This document shows positions 11,620 through 21,774 of a DNA stretch of 64,000 nucleotides, one piece after another. Below the pieces are notes generated by a model. It was not told the DNA's origin. It made no database searches and saw only the letters and a program-made list of their open reading frames with translations. The position numbers were made by a program, and so were the translations under genes. The stretch's first letter is position 1. Each line of letters begins with the position of its first letter. The stretch is from Polysphondylium violaceum (taxonomy: Eukaryota > Evosea > Eumycetozoa > Dictyosteliales > Dictyosteliaceae), in the NCBI GenBank assembly GCA_000277445.1, contig AJWJ01000006.1:1-64000 (forward strand). The letters are read 5' to 3'.

Positions 11620-12569
11620 ATGATAATGAAAAGCCACCAACTACTCTTTTGTATATTAATATCAGTAGGATGTATTGTTTCTGCTGTACCTACACTTAAA
11701 CCATATTCTGTAGGCGACAAGGTACAATTGGAATGCAAAAACCTTTCTGGTGAATGGGAAAATGGTCCTAGATGTGTAAATGTAAATATATAATATGTGC
11801 ATAGTATGCGTGATTAAAGAAATGATCCCCCACAGAAACAAGTGAGATAATTAACATGTAGCATCATAATATAGAGTAAAGAAGACCTTTCATTTATTTT
11901 TGGTAGAGATAGTTTTCTACATTGTGGAATTGCAATTGGTACTGATGATCAATATAATGATATAAAACTAATATTAAAACAAGAGAGTATGTATTTGAAA
12001 AAAAAAATGACAGTAACACTATTATTAACCACAATAACCTATAGAATCTATGCAGTGTAGAGTACCTATCTCTGCAGATGAAATTAATAAATTATATATT
12101 CCACTTAGTTTACCAATGTGGGGATACATTCAAAATCAACATTCAGATATTACAAATCACTATAATTTTCTTTTTCATGTAGTAGATGGTATTATTAATG
12201 GTGCATCTGCATATCCAGGTATGTAATAACACAGACTATGATGCGATCATCCTCTTCCTTATGACTAATAATAAGATCATACTCAACACTACTAAATATT
12301 TAGTTAAAGATCAATTTCAAACAGTCACAAAACCATCTATTTTTACACTTCATGGACCTGTTAAATGGTTTACTGGTGGGCAATATGTCGAGTTTAACGG
12401 AGCATTTAGTTTTGTGTCGGGGCTTGATGGCATTTTGGATCAACTCGATTTCTGGGTCGTAGCCCTTTGGTGTCTACTCACTCTGGTATTTAGTTTTATT
12501 GTCGCAGGGACCTACTACAAATGTTTTTTAAAGCCTAGATTAATCCGAAAATATTTAAAAACCGATTAA
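11620..12569 (+). CDS. Predicted type I membrane protein, unidentified
   Basis: Four exons: 11620-11781, 11875-11986, 12045-12218 and 12304-12569, all with GT/AG ends and matching phases, giving about 237 residues. The first donor could instead be at 11775, two codons shorter. The N-terminus is a signal peptide (LLFCILISVGCIVSA), followed by a lumenal domain with conserved-looking Cys residues (LECKNLSGEWENGPRC, FLHCGIAIG, MQCRVPIS) and HGPVKWFTGGQYVEF. One membrane span (VVALWCLLTLVFSFIVAG) is followed by a short basic tail (KPRLIRKYLK). Its C-terminal lumenal part is C-richer than the rest. I do not recognise the family; a secretory-pathway membrane protein is the most that can be said. Confidence 0.7.
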
Positions 12570-14106
12570 TTAATAAATCCTCTTTTTGTGTTTTTTTCTT
12601 GTATGACTATAGATCTCTCTCTTTAATGTGGGTTTATAAGTCTTTGACAATGGTTGGGTTAGGGCCTTGTTGCTGGATGAGTTTAATTATAATTTTATTA
12701 ATAATTATTTAATAGTTATCGTCGTTTGTGCAGTTTCATAATAAACACCCTCTAAACAGTCTTGCTCCACCCAAAAAGCCTTTCAATTGTCAAAAAATTG
12801 TGTTGATTGATCATATGATTGAGCGTCCTTAGTTTTTTTTTTGAAAAAAATCTAATTTTAGATGATTTTAGAAAAAAAAAAATCTAAAATTTGATTGAAA
12901 GCCAAAATTCAAAAATACAGCATTTGGGACTTATCCCCCGCACCTAAAAACAATCCAATCAAAAACCTTGTACAGAAAAAAAAAACTAGTGAATCTCGAT
13001 TCCAATAATAATTTTCAAACAATTTTTTTACAGGATTAAAAACCTAAAAGAATTATAATATATAAGATCAGTTCATCACCATCGTCATTATCATTGATCA
13101 AAAAAGTAAGTCAATGTTGTTATATTATTATTATTGCTATTATTCATTTTGTATTTTATAATCAGTATCGTATATATAGTATTTTAGAATCTTATTTGTA
13201 CTTTTTATTTATTTAAAATGTAATTATAATTGGGTGTGTGTAAGATTTCTCATTCAAACACACACATATTCTTTTCATTTTCTTACCACCACACACCATA
13301 TATCACTCACACACACATTTGTTTGAATTTAAACATTTATTGTAAAAATGAACATTGACATGTACATATATCTAAAGTCTTTGTTTTGAAATTAGAAAAG
13401 AGAAAAAAAAAGAAAATAAAATACAATCCAATCCAATTTTTATGTGTGTGTGTGTGTGTGAAGTGTGTTTGTGTATGTGGTGATTCAAAGAGATCATTTT
13501 TGTTTTTTATATTTTTTTTTTCCTTTTCATTTTATCCTATCACAGTAGTGTAGTAAAATATTATATTAATATAGTTGTATGTTGTTTGTTGTTTTTTTTT
13601 ATGTATTTTCTCTCACTACACCACCCCTTTAACGTTTTGTTGATTCAAAAAATTTTTTGAATTTTTTTTATTTTTATTTTTATTTTTTTTTCCTTCCTCT
13701 TACTAATATTAATAATAACCATTCAATCTTTGATCACCCTTCTCACATATAATATTTAATCATCATCATCATCATCCTAATAATAATAATTCATCCCTAG
13801 CTGTATCTTTAGTATTTCAGTTATTGTATTATTACACAGTATTATTACGACCCTTAGAAGCTCCCTCTCTGCACATATATCATTAATTTTTTTTTTTATT
13901 CAAAAAAAAAAAAAAAAAAGAAAAAAGAAAAAAACTACTTTTCCTCTTTAAGAATCTCATATTTAGTTTTGTAGTATTATATATATAACAAATAATACTA
14001 TACGTCAAATTATAAAACTATACATTCAATCGTATCAGTAGAAGCAACACATAACAACAAACAAACAAACAACTCTCTTTATATATAAATCTCTTTCAAC
14101 ACAATC
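12570..14106. other. 1.5-kb intergenic region upstream of the Ras gene
   Basis: Contains a GT repeat near 13443-13460, ATC repeats near 13760, homopolymer A/T runs and a short leader with TATATAAAT about 20 bases before the Ras start. A 28-codon hydrophobic open frame near 12627 has no support. Probably a long promoter with a possible leader intron. Confidence 0.5.
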
Positions 14107-14848
14107 ATGTCAAAGTTATTGAAACTAGTTATCGTAGGTGATGGTGGTGTAGGTAAATCTGCATTGACCATTCAATTAACTCAAAATCAATTTATTGCTG
14201 AATATGATCCAACTATTGGTATGTCATTGATTATAGTGTTATTTGCTGTCCACAAAACATATGATCTACAGATACTAATTCTATTTTTAAACTTTTTTAT
14301 AAAAAAAAAAAAATTAATCATATGAATATCTCTCTCTCTCTCTAAATCAATTAATAACAATATAACAACATAACAATAATAATAATATAGAAAATTCATA
14401 TCGTAAACAAGTAAATATTGATGATGAAGTTTATATGTTGGATATTTTAGATACTGCTGGTCAAGAAGAATACTCTGCTATGAGAGATCAATATATTAGA
14501 TCTGGTAGAGGATTTCTTATTGTTTATAGTATTGTATCAAGGCCCTCATTTGAAGCAGTTACAAATTTTAGAGATCAAATTCTCAGAGTTAAAGATCTTT
14601 CTACCTATCCAATCGTTATCATTGGTAATAAAGCAGATTTAGCAGAAAAAGACAGAAGAGTTACAACTATGGAAGGTAAAGAATTGGCAAAGAGTTTTGG
14701 TGCTCCATTTTTAGAGACTAGTGCCAAGTCTAGACTTAATGTAGAGGAATCATTTTTCACTCTTGTTAGAGAAATTAGAAAGTGGAATCAAAATCCTGAA
14801 AATGAAGAAATGGCTCCACCTAAAAAGAGATCTTGTATGATATTGTAA
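14107..14848 (+). CDS. rasC: Ras GTPase, RasC-like
   Basis: Membrane-anchored small GTPase; in Dictyostelium RasC activates TORC2 and adenylyl cyclase during chemotaxis. Exons 14107-14218 and 14391-14848 give 189 residues, the same length as I recall for RasC. Motifs: P-loop GDGGVGKSA, switch [13 protein letters not shown], switch [19 protein letters not shown], guanine-binding NKADL and ETSAK. The C-terminus CMIL is a CAAX prenylation box after a short basic PPKKRS. The intron splits the Glu codon of the switch I segment. Switch I (YDPTIENSY) and [16 protein letters not shown] fit RasC rather than RasG or RasD, but a tree would settle this. Confidence 0.93.
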
Positions 14849-15386
14849 ATCTTTTTTTTTTTCTTCTCTCCCCCCTCTCTCTTTTACCGTTTTTCCTTTC
14901 TTTTTTTATTTATCTCATCTCGGATACATCATTATCAACAGCGTATAATATAACTTTACTCCAAAACTAAAAAAAAAAGAAAAGAAAAAAAAAAAAGAAA
15001 AAAAAAAAAAAATACAACCAAAAAAAACATGTAATACCCACCTATCTCTCTTACCTCCACCAAACACCACCCACACACTCACAAACAAATATTCTTCTTT
15101 TTGTTCTCCTTGTATAAAACATCAAATTGGTAATTGTTTATAAACAGTTGCTAATTTCTAGGTTGTTATAAAAAACATCTTTAATAAAAAAAAATTTAAT
15201 TTTTTAAAAAAATCACCATTGTCTCTGTAATCGACTTGTTGAGTTGAATGATCAAATTTTTCCAATTATATTCTAATCTCTCTCCCCATAGGATGCATAT
15301 GCCCCAAACAATCCTCCTCCTGAAAAATTTTTATATTTTTTTCGATTTATTTTAGTTATAATTGTTTGGGCATATGCATCACATGG
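14849..15386. other. Intergenic, Ras gene to CCT5-like gene
   Basis: Pyrimidine-rich 3' sequence, A-rich runs at 14968-15012, an AATAAA at 15182 and then the left arm and loop of a long inverted repeat whose right arm overlaps the next gene. No coding frame is convincing. Confidence 0.55.
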
Positions 15387-15417
15387 ATGGAGAGATTAGT
15401 TTTAGATAATAATTGGA
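15261..15417. repeat. Long inverted repeat spanning the start of the CCT5-like gene
   Basis: Left arm 15261-15312 and right arm 15361-15417 are near-exact reverse complements around a 48-base loop. The innermost part is GATGCATATGCCC(C)AAACAAT against ATTGTTTGGGCATATGCATC. The outer parts also match (TCCAATTAT and AATCTCTC against GAGAGATT and ATAATTGGA) with small gaps. The start codon at 15387 and the first ten codons of the CCT5-like gene lie in the right arm. It could have formed by inverted duplication of the gene's 5' end, or be a foldback element. Confidence 0.8.
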
Positions 15418-17484
15418 AAATTATTATAAATGATAAAGAGAATATCAAGGGAGATCATGCACTATATAGTAGTATGTTTATGATGATAGTCATATAGATT
15501 TTTTACTTGTGTAAACACTAATTCAATTTGTTTGTAATCATTAAAAAAGATATATTAGCATGTCTATCAGTAGGTGAGACTATGAAGTCTCTTTTGGGCC
15601 CTAAAAGTAGAGATAAACTTATTATTAATCAATATGGTGAAATTATTATTACAAACGATGGTATCACTGTTTTAAAATCAATGGTATGATTATGATCATT
15701 ATCATTGTCTTTCTGATATTAATATCTATTCTTGTTCTTTATAGAATTTAATTCACCCAGTTTCTAGAATGATGGTTGAACTTAGTAAATCAATGGATGA
15801 TCAAAATGGTGATGGAACAACTTCAGTTGTAGTTCTTTGCTCTTTATTGTAAATATTTCTTTAGTTTAATCATTCTTGCCTATCAACTGATACTAATAGG
15901 TTTTAAAAAAAGATTAAAAAAGTCATTAAGTCTTTTAAAAGGTGATAGTTTATCAAATTTCAACATTTCTCGTGGAATTCATCCAATTAGAATTATGAGA
16001 GGTTTTATAAAGGCTTCAAAAATATCAATAGACACTATAAAAGTATGTTTTAATATGATAACAATCATCTCTTTCAAAGTTTACTAATTTATAACAATAG
16101 AAAATATCTAAAAGATTTGATATTAATTCTGATCAAGGAAAAGAGATATTGCTACAAGTATCTACAACTACTTTAAATTCTAAATTAGTATCACACATTT
16201 ATCCAAATTTACCAAAGTAAGATTTTCTTTTTCTTGTAACTCTATCGATACAATAATATTGCTATAAAGGTCATTTTATTTATTCAATCAATTTATTTTA
16301 GATTAGCAGTTGATTCTATTTTATTGGCTTATAAGTTTAGTAAATCAAACTTGACAACTCAATCTGTAAATATTGTAGGTGTATCTAGTGGTTCAATGGA
16401 GGATTCTAAAATATTACCATATTTTCTACTCCCCCATTCATTAATTACTCCTTTTTACCCCAAGCAATCAAATTCAAAAGAATTTAATATAGTCTTATTA
16501 GATTTATTATTTTTAAATGTAATATATAGTGATATCATTATTAATCTTTATATATATAATAATATTAATATATTTTTTTAAAAAAAGAATAACAACAATA
16601 ATAGTAAAGATATAACAGAATCTTTTCAAAACAATGAGATTATTATTAAAAATGATAAAGATATAGAAAGTTTAATACAGGAGCAAGAAAGTAAAGTTAA
16701 AAGTTTAGTAATTACATTAAAAAAATTTGGTATTTCTATTGTTGGAGTTGGAGGTAATGACGGTACACTAGCGCCACTGGTACGTTCATATTTTAACAAA
16801 GCCAAGATATCGGTATTTAAACCATTTGATCGAGATGAATTTACCAATTTATCTGATCGATTAGGAATTTCTATTCTATCAGATATTTCTAATCTTTCTC
16901 TCAACACAACCTCAAGTTTTATTGGAAAGTTTAAAAATATTAAACAGGAAATCATCCAAAGCCGAGAATTGTATCATTTTGAACCACTCGATACCATTTC
17001 AACACCACCAACTATTATCTTGTATGGTTCAACAGATATAGAGCTGCAAGAGACTAAAAGAGCATTGCACGATTCATTGTGTGTCTTGAGAAACTTGATA
17101 AGAGATCCAGTGGTGGTGCCTGGTGGTGGTGCGTGTGAAATTCAATGTTGCAATGTAATTTTATCAACGATAGCCAATGAAAATATCGATGGTTTGGAAA
17201 TGATTGTTCTAACAGCATTTACAGAAGCCTTGGAGGAGATTGCACAGATTCTCTACCAAAACTCTGGTATTGAAAATCATTTGGAATTGATATTGAAATT
17301 AAAAGACTATCATAGAGTCAATGAAAGTAATGCTTCTTTTGGAATTGATCTAAGAACAGAAACCATGGGTGATATGTATGATTTGGGTGTTTTGGAAACT
17401 TGCTCAAATAAGTTGTCTCAAATTTCAATGGTAACTGAAATTGTATCTAGTATCTTAAAGATTGATGAAATTATAAATCATTAA
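15387..17484 (+). CDS. Divergent CCT5 (TCP-1 epsilon) paralog
   Basis: Group II chaperonin-like protein, 560 residues, in seven exons: 15387-15471, 15550-15683, 15745-15848, 15913-16042, 16101-16216, 16302-16518 and 16588-17484. All use GT/AG and keep phase. Equatorial motifs survive: [46 protein letters not shown]. Epsilon-type features are [31 protein letters not shown] and the ending ILKIDEI. The middle (apical) domain is much altered and carries an Asn-rich insert at the start of exon 7. Normal CCT subunits are among the slowest evolving proteins, so this is either a fast-evolving accessory paralog or on the way to loss, though no break is seen. Many introns contrast with the one-intron CCT4 gene nearby. 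Confidence 0.85.
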
Positions 17485-17511
17485 TAATAATTATAATTAT
17501 AATAATTATAA

Positions 17512-17512
<1 letters not shown>

Positions 17513-17577
<65 letters not shown>
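17513..17577. repeat. (AAT)n microsatellite
   Basis: About 21 uninterrupted AAT units between the convergent stops of the CCT5-like and histone-doublet genes. The matching place in the decayed copy at 18614-18620 has no such expansion. Confidence 0.9.
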
Positions 17578-17578
<1 letters not shown>

Positions 17579-17636
17579 GTAAGATCTACTTTTATTTTAT
17601 TTAATTGTACAGTTTGTTGTGGCCCAAGTTATAAAT

Positions 17637-18364
17637 TTAGTATTCTTGTTCTCCTAGTTGTGGTTGAGAAGATTCAGGATTTCTAAAATCTCTGAGTTCA
17701 GCAAAAGGAAAAAAACTGATATGACCAGTTGAAGGGAATATAATTTTTTCATTGGTTTTCAGAATAAAAAAACTTTCAGTGTACAACACACACATCAGTA
17801 TATGTCTTGGCATGATTCTTTCCTAATTATCATTAAAATATGACAATACAATATTAAAAAATACTCTTGGAATAGTTTTTTTTAAAAAATACGGACCTTT
17901 TTAATATTTTTCAAATATTTTTCCAACAATAAAGTTAGCTCCCGAATAATAGTTTCGAGGACAATAGAAAAGAATTCAAGAGCTTTTTCTTCTGCACAAA
18001 CTTTGGTTGCAAATTGATTAATCATTTCTTTAAGGAATGATGGTTTGATTAAAAATTCTTTTTTAATTGCGCTATCCATAGCTTTTTGAGCTTCAGAGAG
18101 ACATTTTGTTTGTAAATCACATCGAATGGTCAACGTTGTAGCATGTTTCATTGTTTCCACGCTTATTCTTTTACAACCTTTTGATATAACTAAATTAAAA
18201 CACTCTTTAATGATCAATGAACCTACATGTCTGAGTAGACTAGCCATTATTCTGATTGAATTAACGCTAATGGATAAAGATGAATATTGTTTTATGATTT
18301 GAAAGATAATATGATTATCTTTGTCCTCTTTATTCTCTTGTCTCTTTTGTTGTTTTCTTACCAT
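17637..18364 (-). CDS. Fused H2B-H2A histone-fold protein (histone doublet)
   Basis: Two exons, 18364-17897 and 17822-17637, with a 74-base intron (donor GTCCGT, acceptor AATTAG), encode 217 residues. Residues about 17-103 follow H2B: from RIMASLLRHVGS to CLSEAQKAM I can lay 56 residues on H2B (IMNSFVNDIFE to VSEGTKAV) without a gap. The next part follows H2A: SIVLETIIRELTLLLEKYL, then across the splice NIKKERIMPRH, matching H2A VLEYLTAEILEL to NKKTRIIPRH with no gap over 29 residues. The splice restores this motif exactly, which supports the model. There is almost no linker and only a short tail of about 17 residues before the first fold. Two acidic-patch positions (E56, E61) remain; most others are changed. 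It is highly divergent from core histones. A chromatin role is inference. Confidence 0.82.
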
Positions 18365-18931
18365 TGTGTTGTATTGTATATGAAACTGTTTGCTGTTTAG
18401 TTTTTTAATGCCAAAAAGTTTTTTTTTTTTGAGAAATAATATAAAAAATAAAGGTGTTGTATTTCTAAGAATTAGATACTTTTTGAGAAGAGGAGCTTTT
18501 TCAATAAAGTTATAAAGATACTCATTGGAAATCTTTCAGAGTGTTGTAAGATTGGAATGATCATTAAATTAAATCCAATATCCTTTAAGATTGAGGAAAT
18601 TAAATTTCATGATTAATATGATCTACTTTTATTTTATTTCATTGTATTTCGTGATAGTGTACAAATTATAAACCTAAACAAAGTAATATAAAGCAATGGG
18701 GAGTTTGTTCAAGCAGATAAGCATTGTGATATGTGGCGATTTCTTCATTTTTTGAAAATTATTTTTTTTTTTTTTTTAATTTTTTTAATATATATTAATT
18801 TGTGTGTGTTTTGATCAAACTACATATATACAAGACTTTGAGCTAGAAAAGAACTTGGGCGTACATTTATACATACATAATCAACATACATATATACATA
18901 AACAAACATATAAATATATATACATACAAAG
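18365..18931. other. Divergent promoter region with a gene remnant
   Basis: Lies between the histone-doublet gene and the YIPF6 gene, which point away from each other. It contains the decayed CCT5-like tail at 18548-18674 and a T run at 18762-18776, then an A/T-rich leader of ATA and CAT repeats. Confidence 0.6.
18548..18674 (+). pseudogene. Remnant of a second CCT5-like gene 3' end
   Basis: From 18548 one frame reads KIGMIIKLNPISFKIEEIK and then stops at 18614, matching the end of the CCT5-like protein ([19 protein letters not shown]). After the stop, GATCTACTTTTATTTTATTT at 18620 repeats 17583-17602, and similarity goes on to about 18674, which corresponds to the histone-doublet stop codon at 17637. 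Upstream of 18548 no match could be read. This is best explained as a decayed tandem duplicate of the CCT5-like gene and its 3' flank. Confidence 0.6.
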
Positions 18932-19798
18932 ATGATGATGGAAGAACATCAAGGTCCAGTTAGTACATTGGATGAACCTGTTTTTCAAACCATTGTATGT
19001 ATATAGGTGTGTCAATAATCATGATTTACAATTTATTATACTTACATCATATATCTATAGTTGAGGGATGTTAAAATGGTTGGATTTAAATTATATCATG
19101 TTATTTTACCTAGAGGAAATGCTGAAAAAGCACTTAGAGATTGGGATTTATGGGGACCTTTGGTTTTATGTTTAGCATTATCTGTGTAGGTTATTTTTAA
19201 TGATAGAGGAATCAATCAATACAGGGATTAACAACAACAACAACAACAATTAATACTATAATAGATTATTAAGTACTCAATATCAAGATAATCAAAGAGC
19301 TTTAGCATTTGCACTTGTTTTTGTAATTGTTTGGTGTGGATCTGCAGTTGTTACTGTTAATGCTCAATTATTAGGTGGAAACTTGTAAGTGAAAAGAAGA
19401 TGAGAAAAAGATTGATTATTATGTACTTTTTGAAACTAATATATGTTTTATTTAGATCATTCTTTCAGTGTGTTTGTGTTTTGGGGTATTGTATATTCCC
19501 ACTTACCATTGCTACATTGGTTATCTATATTGTAAATTTATTCCTCAATATGCACATCGCAGTTAAACTTCCCGTAGTAGGAGTATGTTGGTTTTGGTCT
19601 TCTTTTGGTATGTATTTTGTTTATTACAACAGAATAATATTATATTTATATTTATATTTATATTAATAATAATAATCTACTTTTTTAGCATCCTATGGAT
19701 TTTTAGGTCAATCTGTTCCAGAAACAAGAAGAATATTAGCTGTTTATCCTGTTTTATTATTTTATTTAGTTATTGCTTGGTTGGTTGTTGTTCAATAA
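18932..19798 (+). CDS. yipf6: Yip1-domain membrane protein, YIPF6-like
   Basis: Golgi/ER multi-pass protein of the Yip1/YIPF family, which works with Rab GTPases in vesicle traffic and Golgi structure. Five exons: 18932-18994, 19061-19185, 19265-19384, 19456-19607 and 19689-19798, giving 189 residues. The family hallmark is clear: LRDVKMVGFKLYHVILPRG then LRDWDLWGPLVLCLALS, followed by QRALAFALVFVIVWCGSAVV and GYCIFPLTIATLV. Five hydrophobic segments are expected and seen, with the N-terminus cytosolic. Three Met codons lie in a row at the start; the first is used here. Convergent with TAF13, 266 bases apart. Confidence 0.92.
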
Positions 19799-20031
19799 AA
19801 GCAATAACACAATGATAACAACAATAATAATAATAATAATTTAAATAATTTAAATAATAATAATAGTTTTTTAATTTCCTTCCTTTCTCTATTACATTTA
19901 TACATATATTTCAATAAAAAAAAACAGTATTTATACATATTATTCTAGACATAGATTTACATTTATTATTTTTAGCTATTTACAAAAAGGGTTGATGTGC
20001 GGTTTGATGTTTTATATATTTATATATATTC

Positions 20032-20050
20032 ATAGCAACACTGTTGCTAT
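20032..20050. terminator. Short hairpin in a convergent 3' region
   Basis: ATAGCAA, five bases, TTGCTAT. It lies 15 bases beyond the TAF13 stop, between two convergent genes. A role in 3' end formation is only a possibility. Confidence 0.25.
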
Positions 20051-20064
20051 TGTTAGGAGTGGTA

Positions 20065-20443
20065 TTACTCTTCTTCTTCTTCAACATTTGTTTCATCAAA
20101 AGCTTTCTTTGCTTTCTTTAACTCTTCATTCATTCTGAGCAATTCAATGACTCTGTAATATTTTTTAGGATCTTTACGAACCAAGAATACTAAATCCTCT
20201 GTTTGAAATTTACCTCTTTTAGAAGATACTTGTGCTGCTTTTAATGTCATCTCTTGAATGTATTCAAATACCAATTCTTCTAATAAATCAATAGATTCAT
20301 GTAATGGTTCTCTTACATCCCCAAAGCCATACATCATATGTTTTACTATCATAATAGTATATTAGTATACTTATATAATCTTAGGGGTGTATTATATGAT
20401 ACCTACAATCTTTAGAAAACATTCTCTTTCTTTTTGTTGACAT
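20065..20443 (-). CDS. taf13: TFIID subunit TAF13
   Basis: Histone-fold subunit of the general transcription factor TFIID, pairing with TAF11. Exons 20443-20407 and 20345-20065 flank a 61-base intron and give 105 residues. The first exon encodes MSTKRKRMFSKD; splicing to LKHMMYGFGD recreates the family N-terminus (FSKELRCMMYGFGD in other species). Then come SIDLLEELVFEYIQEMT and TEDLVFLVRKDPKKYYRV, then LLRMNEELKKAKKAFDE, all typical. It ends in a short acidic EEEEE tail. Divergent from the cysteine synthase gene, with 138 bases between starts. Confidence 0.95.
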
Positions 20444-20581
20444 TTTCTCTCTATTTGTTCCTCTTGCAAGACAGATACACAATTATAAAATATTTCGCAA
20501 AAATGCAAATTAAAAATTTTTTTTTTTTAATTAATACCATTCGTTTTTTCAGATTGTGCAATTATACAGATATATATTAGA

Positions 20582-21764
20582 ATGAGTTTTATTTATAACT
20601 TTTTCAACTCAAATACAACAGAAGCAACACCAGCGCCACAGGGCGAGAAAGGTAAATTTGAACAATCAGGTTTATTTCAAGTGGGCGTTAGCAATGGTTT
20701 GATGGATACAGTTGGTAACACACCTTTGATTAGAGTATGTTGTTAGAGTGATATCTTGTGTGACCCAGACTAATAATAGTGTACAGATTAAATCATTATC
20801 AGATGCGACAGGGTGTGAAGTGTATGGTAAGATGGAGTTGATGAATCCCGGTGGAAGTGCCAAGGATAGAGTGGCAAAATCTATGATATTGGATGCCGAG
20901 GAGCAGGGACTGCTTAGACCAGGCTCAACCATTGTCGAAGCCACTGCTGGCTCCACTGGTATTTCTTTGACAATGTTGGGTAAATCTCGAGGATACAATG
21001 TCGAGCTATTCGTGCCTGACAATGTGTCCAAAGAAAAAGTAGAGCTACTCGAAACACTTGGTGCCAAGACTAAAATTGTGCCTGTTGTTGGCATGAACAA
21101 TGCCCACCACTTTATGCATTGTGCCTATCAACGTTGTTTGGGCGACAAGGACGTATTCTATGCCAACCAATTTGACAATCTATCCAATTTCAATGCACAC
21201 TATCAAACAACAGCACCAGAAATATACCAGCAGGTCAAGGGGGACATTGATGCTTTTGTCGGTGCTGCTGGCACAGGCGGCACCATTGCCGGTATTAGCA
21301 GTTTCTTGAAGTCCAAGAATCCAGAGATCCAGTGCTGGCTCATTGATCCTCCAGGCTCAGGTCTGTACAATCTTGTCAACAACGGTGTTATCTTTGACAG
21401 CAAAGATCGTTTGGTTGTCGAAAGACTTGGCGCTCGTTCATTTTACGAGGGTGTTGGTGTAAATAGAAAAACAGAAAACTTTAACAAAGCAATTCTAGAC
21501 GGGGCTTTCAGAGGCACTGAAAAAGAGGGTATTGATATGGCCCACTATCTCCTCCGTAATGATGGTCTCTTTTTAGGTGGCTCATCAGCACTCAATTGCG
21601 TGGGTGTTGTGAAATTGGCCAGAAAGCTAGGTCCAGGCAAGACCATTGTCACCATATTATGCGACTCTGGCCATCGTTATACTAGTCGTTTGTATTGTAA
21701 AACCTGGCTCAAAGACCATAATTTTGAAGTTGATAATTCAAATACATTGGACTTTGTATTATAG
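20582..21764 (+). CDS. Cysteine synthase-like PLP enzyme
   Basis: Fold-type II pyridoxal phosphate enzyme of the cysteine synthase/cystathionine beta-synthase family; it makes cysteine from O-acetylserine and sulfide, or a related product. Exons 20582-20734 and 20787-21764 give 376 residues. Motifs: TVGNTPLIR at the exon 1 end, NPGGSAKDRVAK with the PLP lysine, ATAGSTGISL, GAAGTGGTIAG binding phosphate, and ILCDSGHRY near the end. The 40-residue N-terminal extension is Phe/Asn/Thr-rich and could be a targeting peptide or membrane anchor, as in fungal Cys12-type synthases. No CBS regulatory domain is present. Most of exon 2 is C/G-richer than neighbouring genes. Convergent with the DUF202 gene, only 10 bases apart. 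Confidence 0.9.
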
Positions 21765-21774
21765 GATATATACT

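Noticed and set aside
12627-12713. 28-codon hydrophobic frame after the type I membrane protein gene
   Set aside because: Too short, with an Ile/Leu run from A/T-rich DNA and no supporting features.
17637-18364. Reading the minus-strand gene as a lone H2B variant ending at 17882
   Set aside because: The unspliced frame ends right at the point where H2A homology is cut; splicing to 17822 continues the H2A fold with the exact family motif.
17637-18364. Recent viral origin of the histone doublet
   Set aside because: The gene has a host-type intron and sits among conserved host genes, and no other virus-like gene is nearby. The shared H2B-H2A order is noted but not enough.
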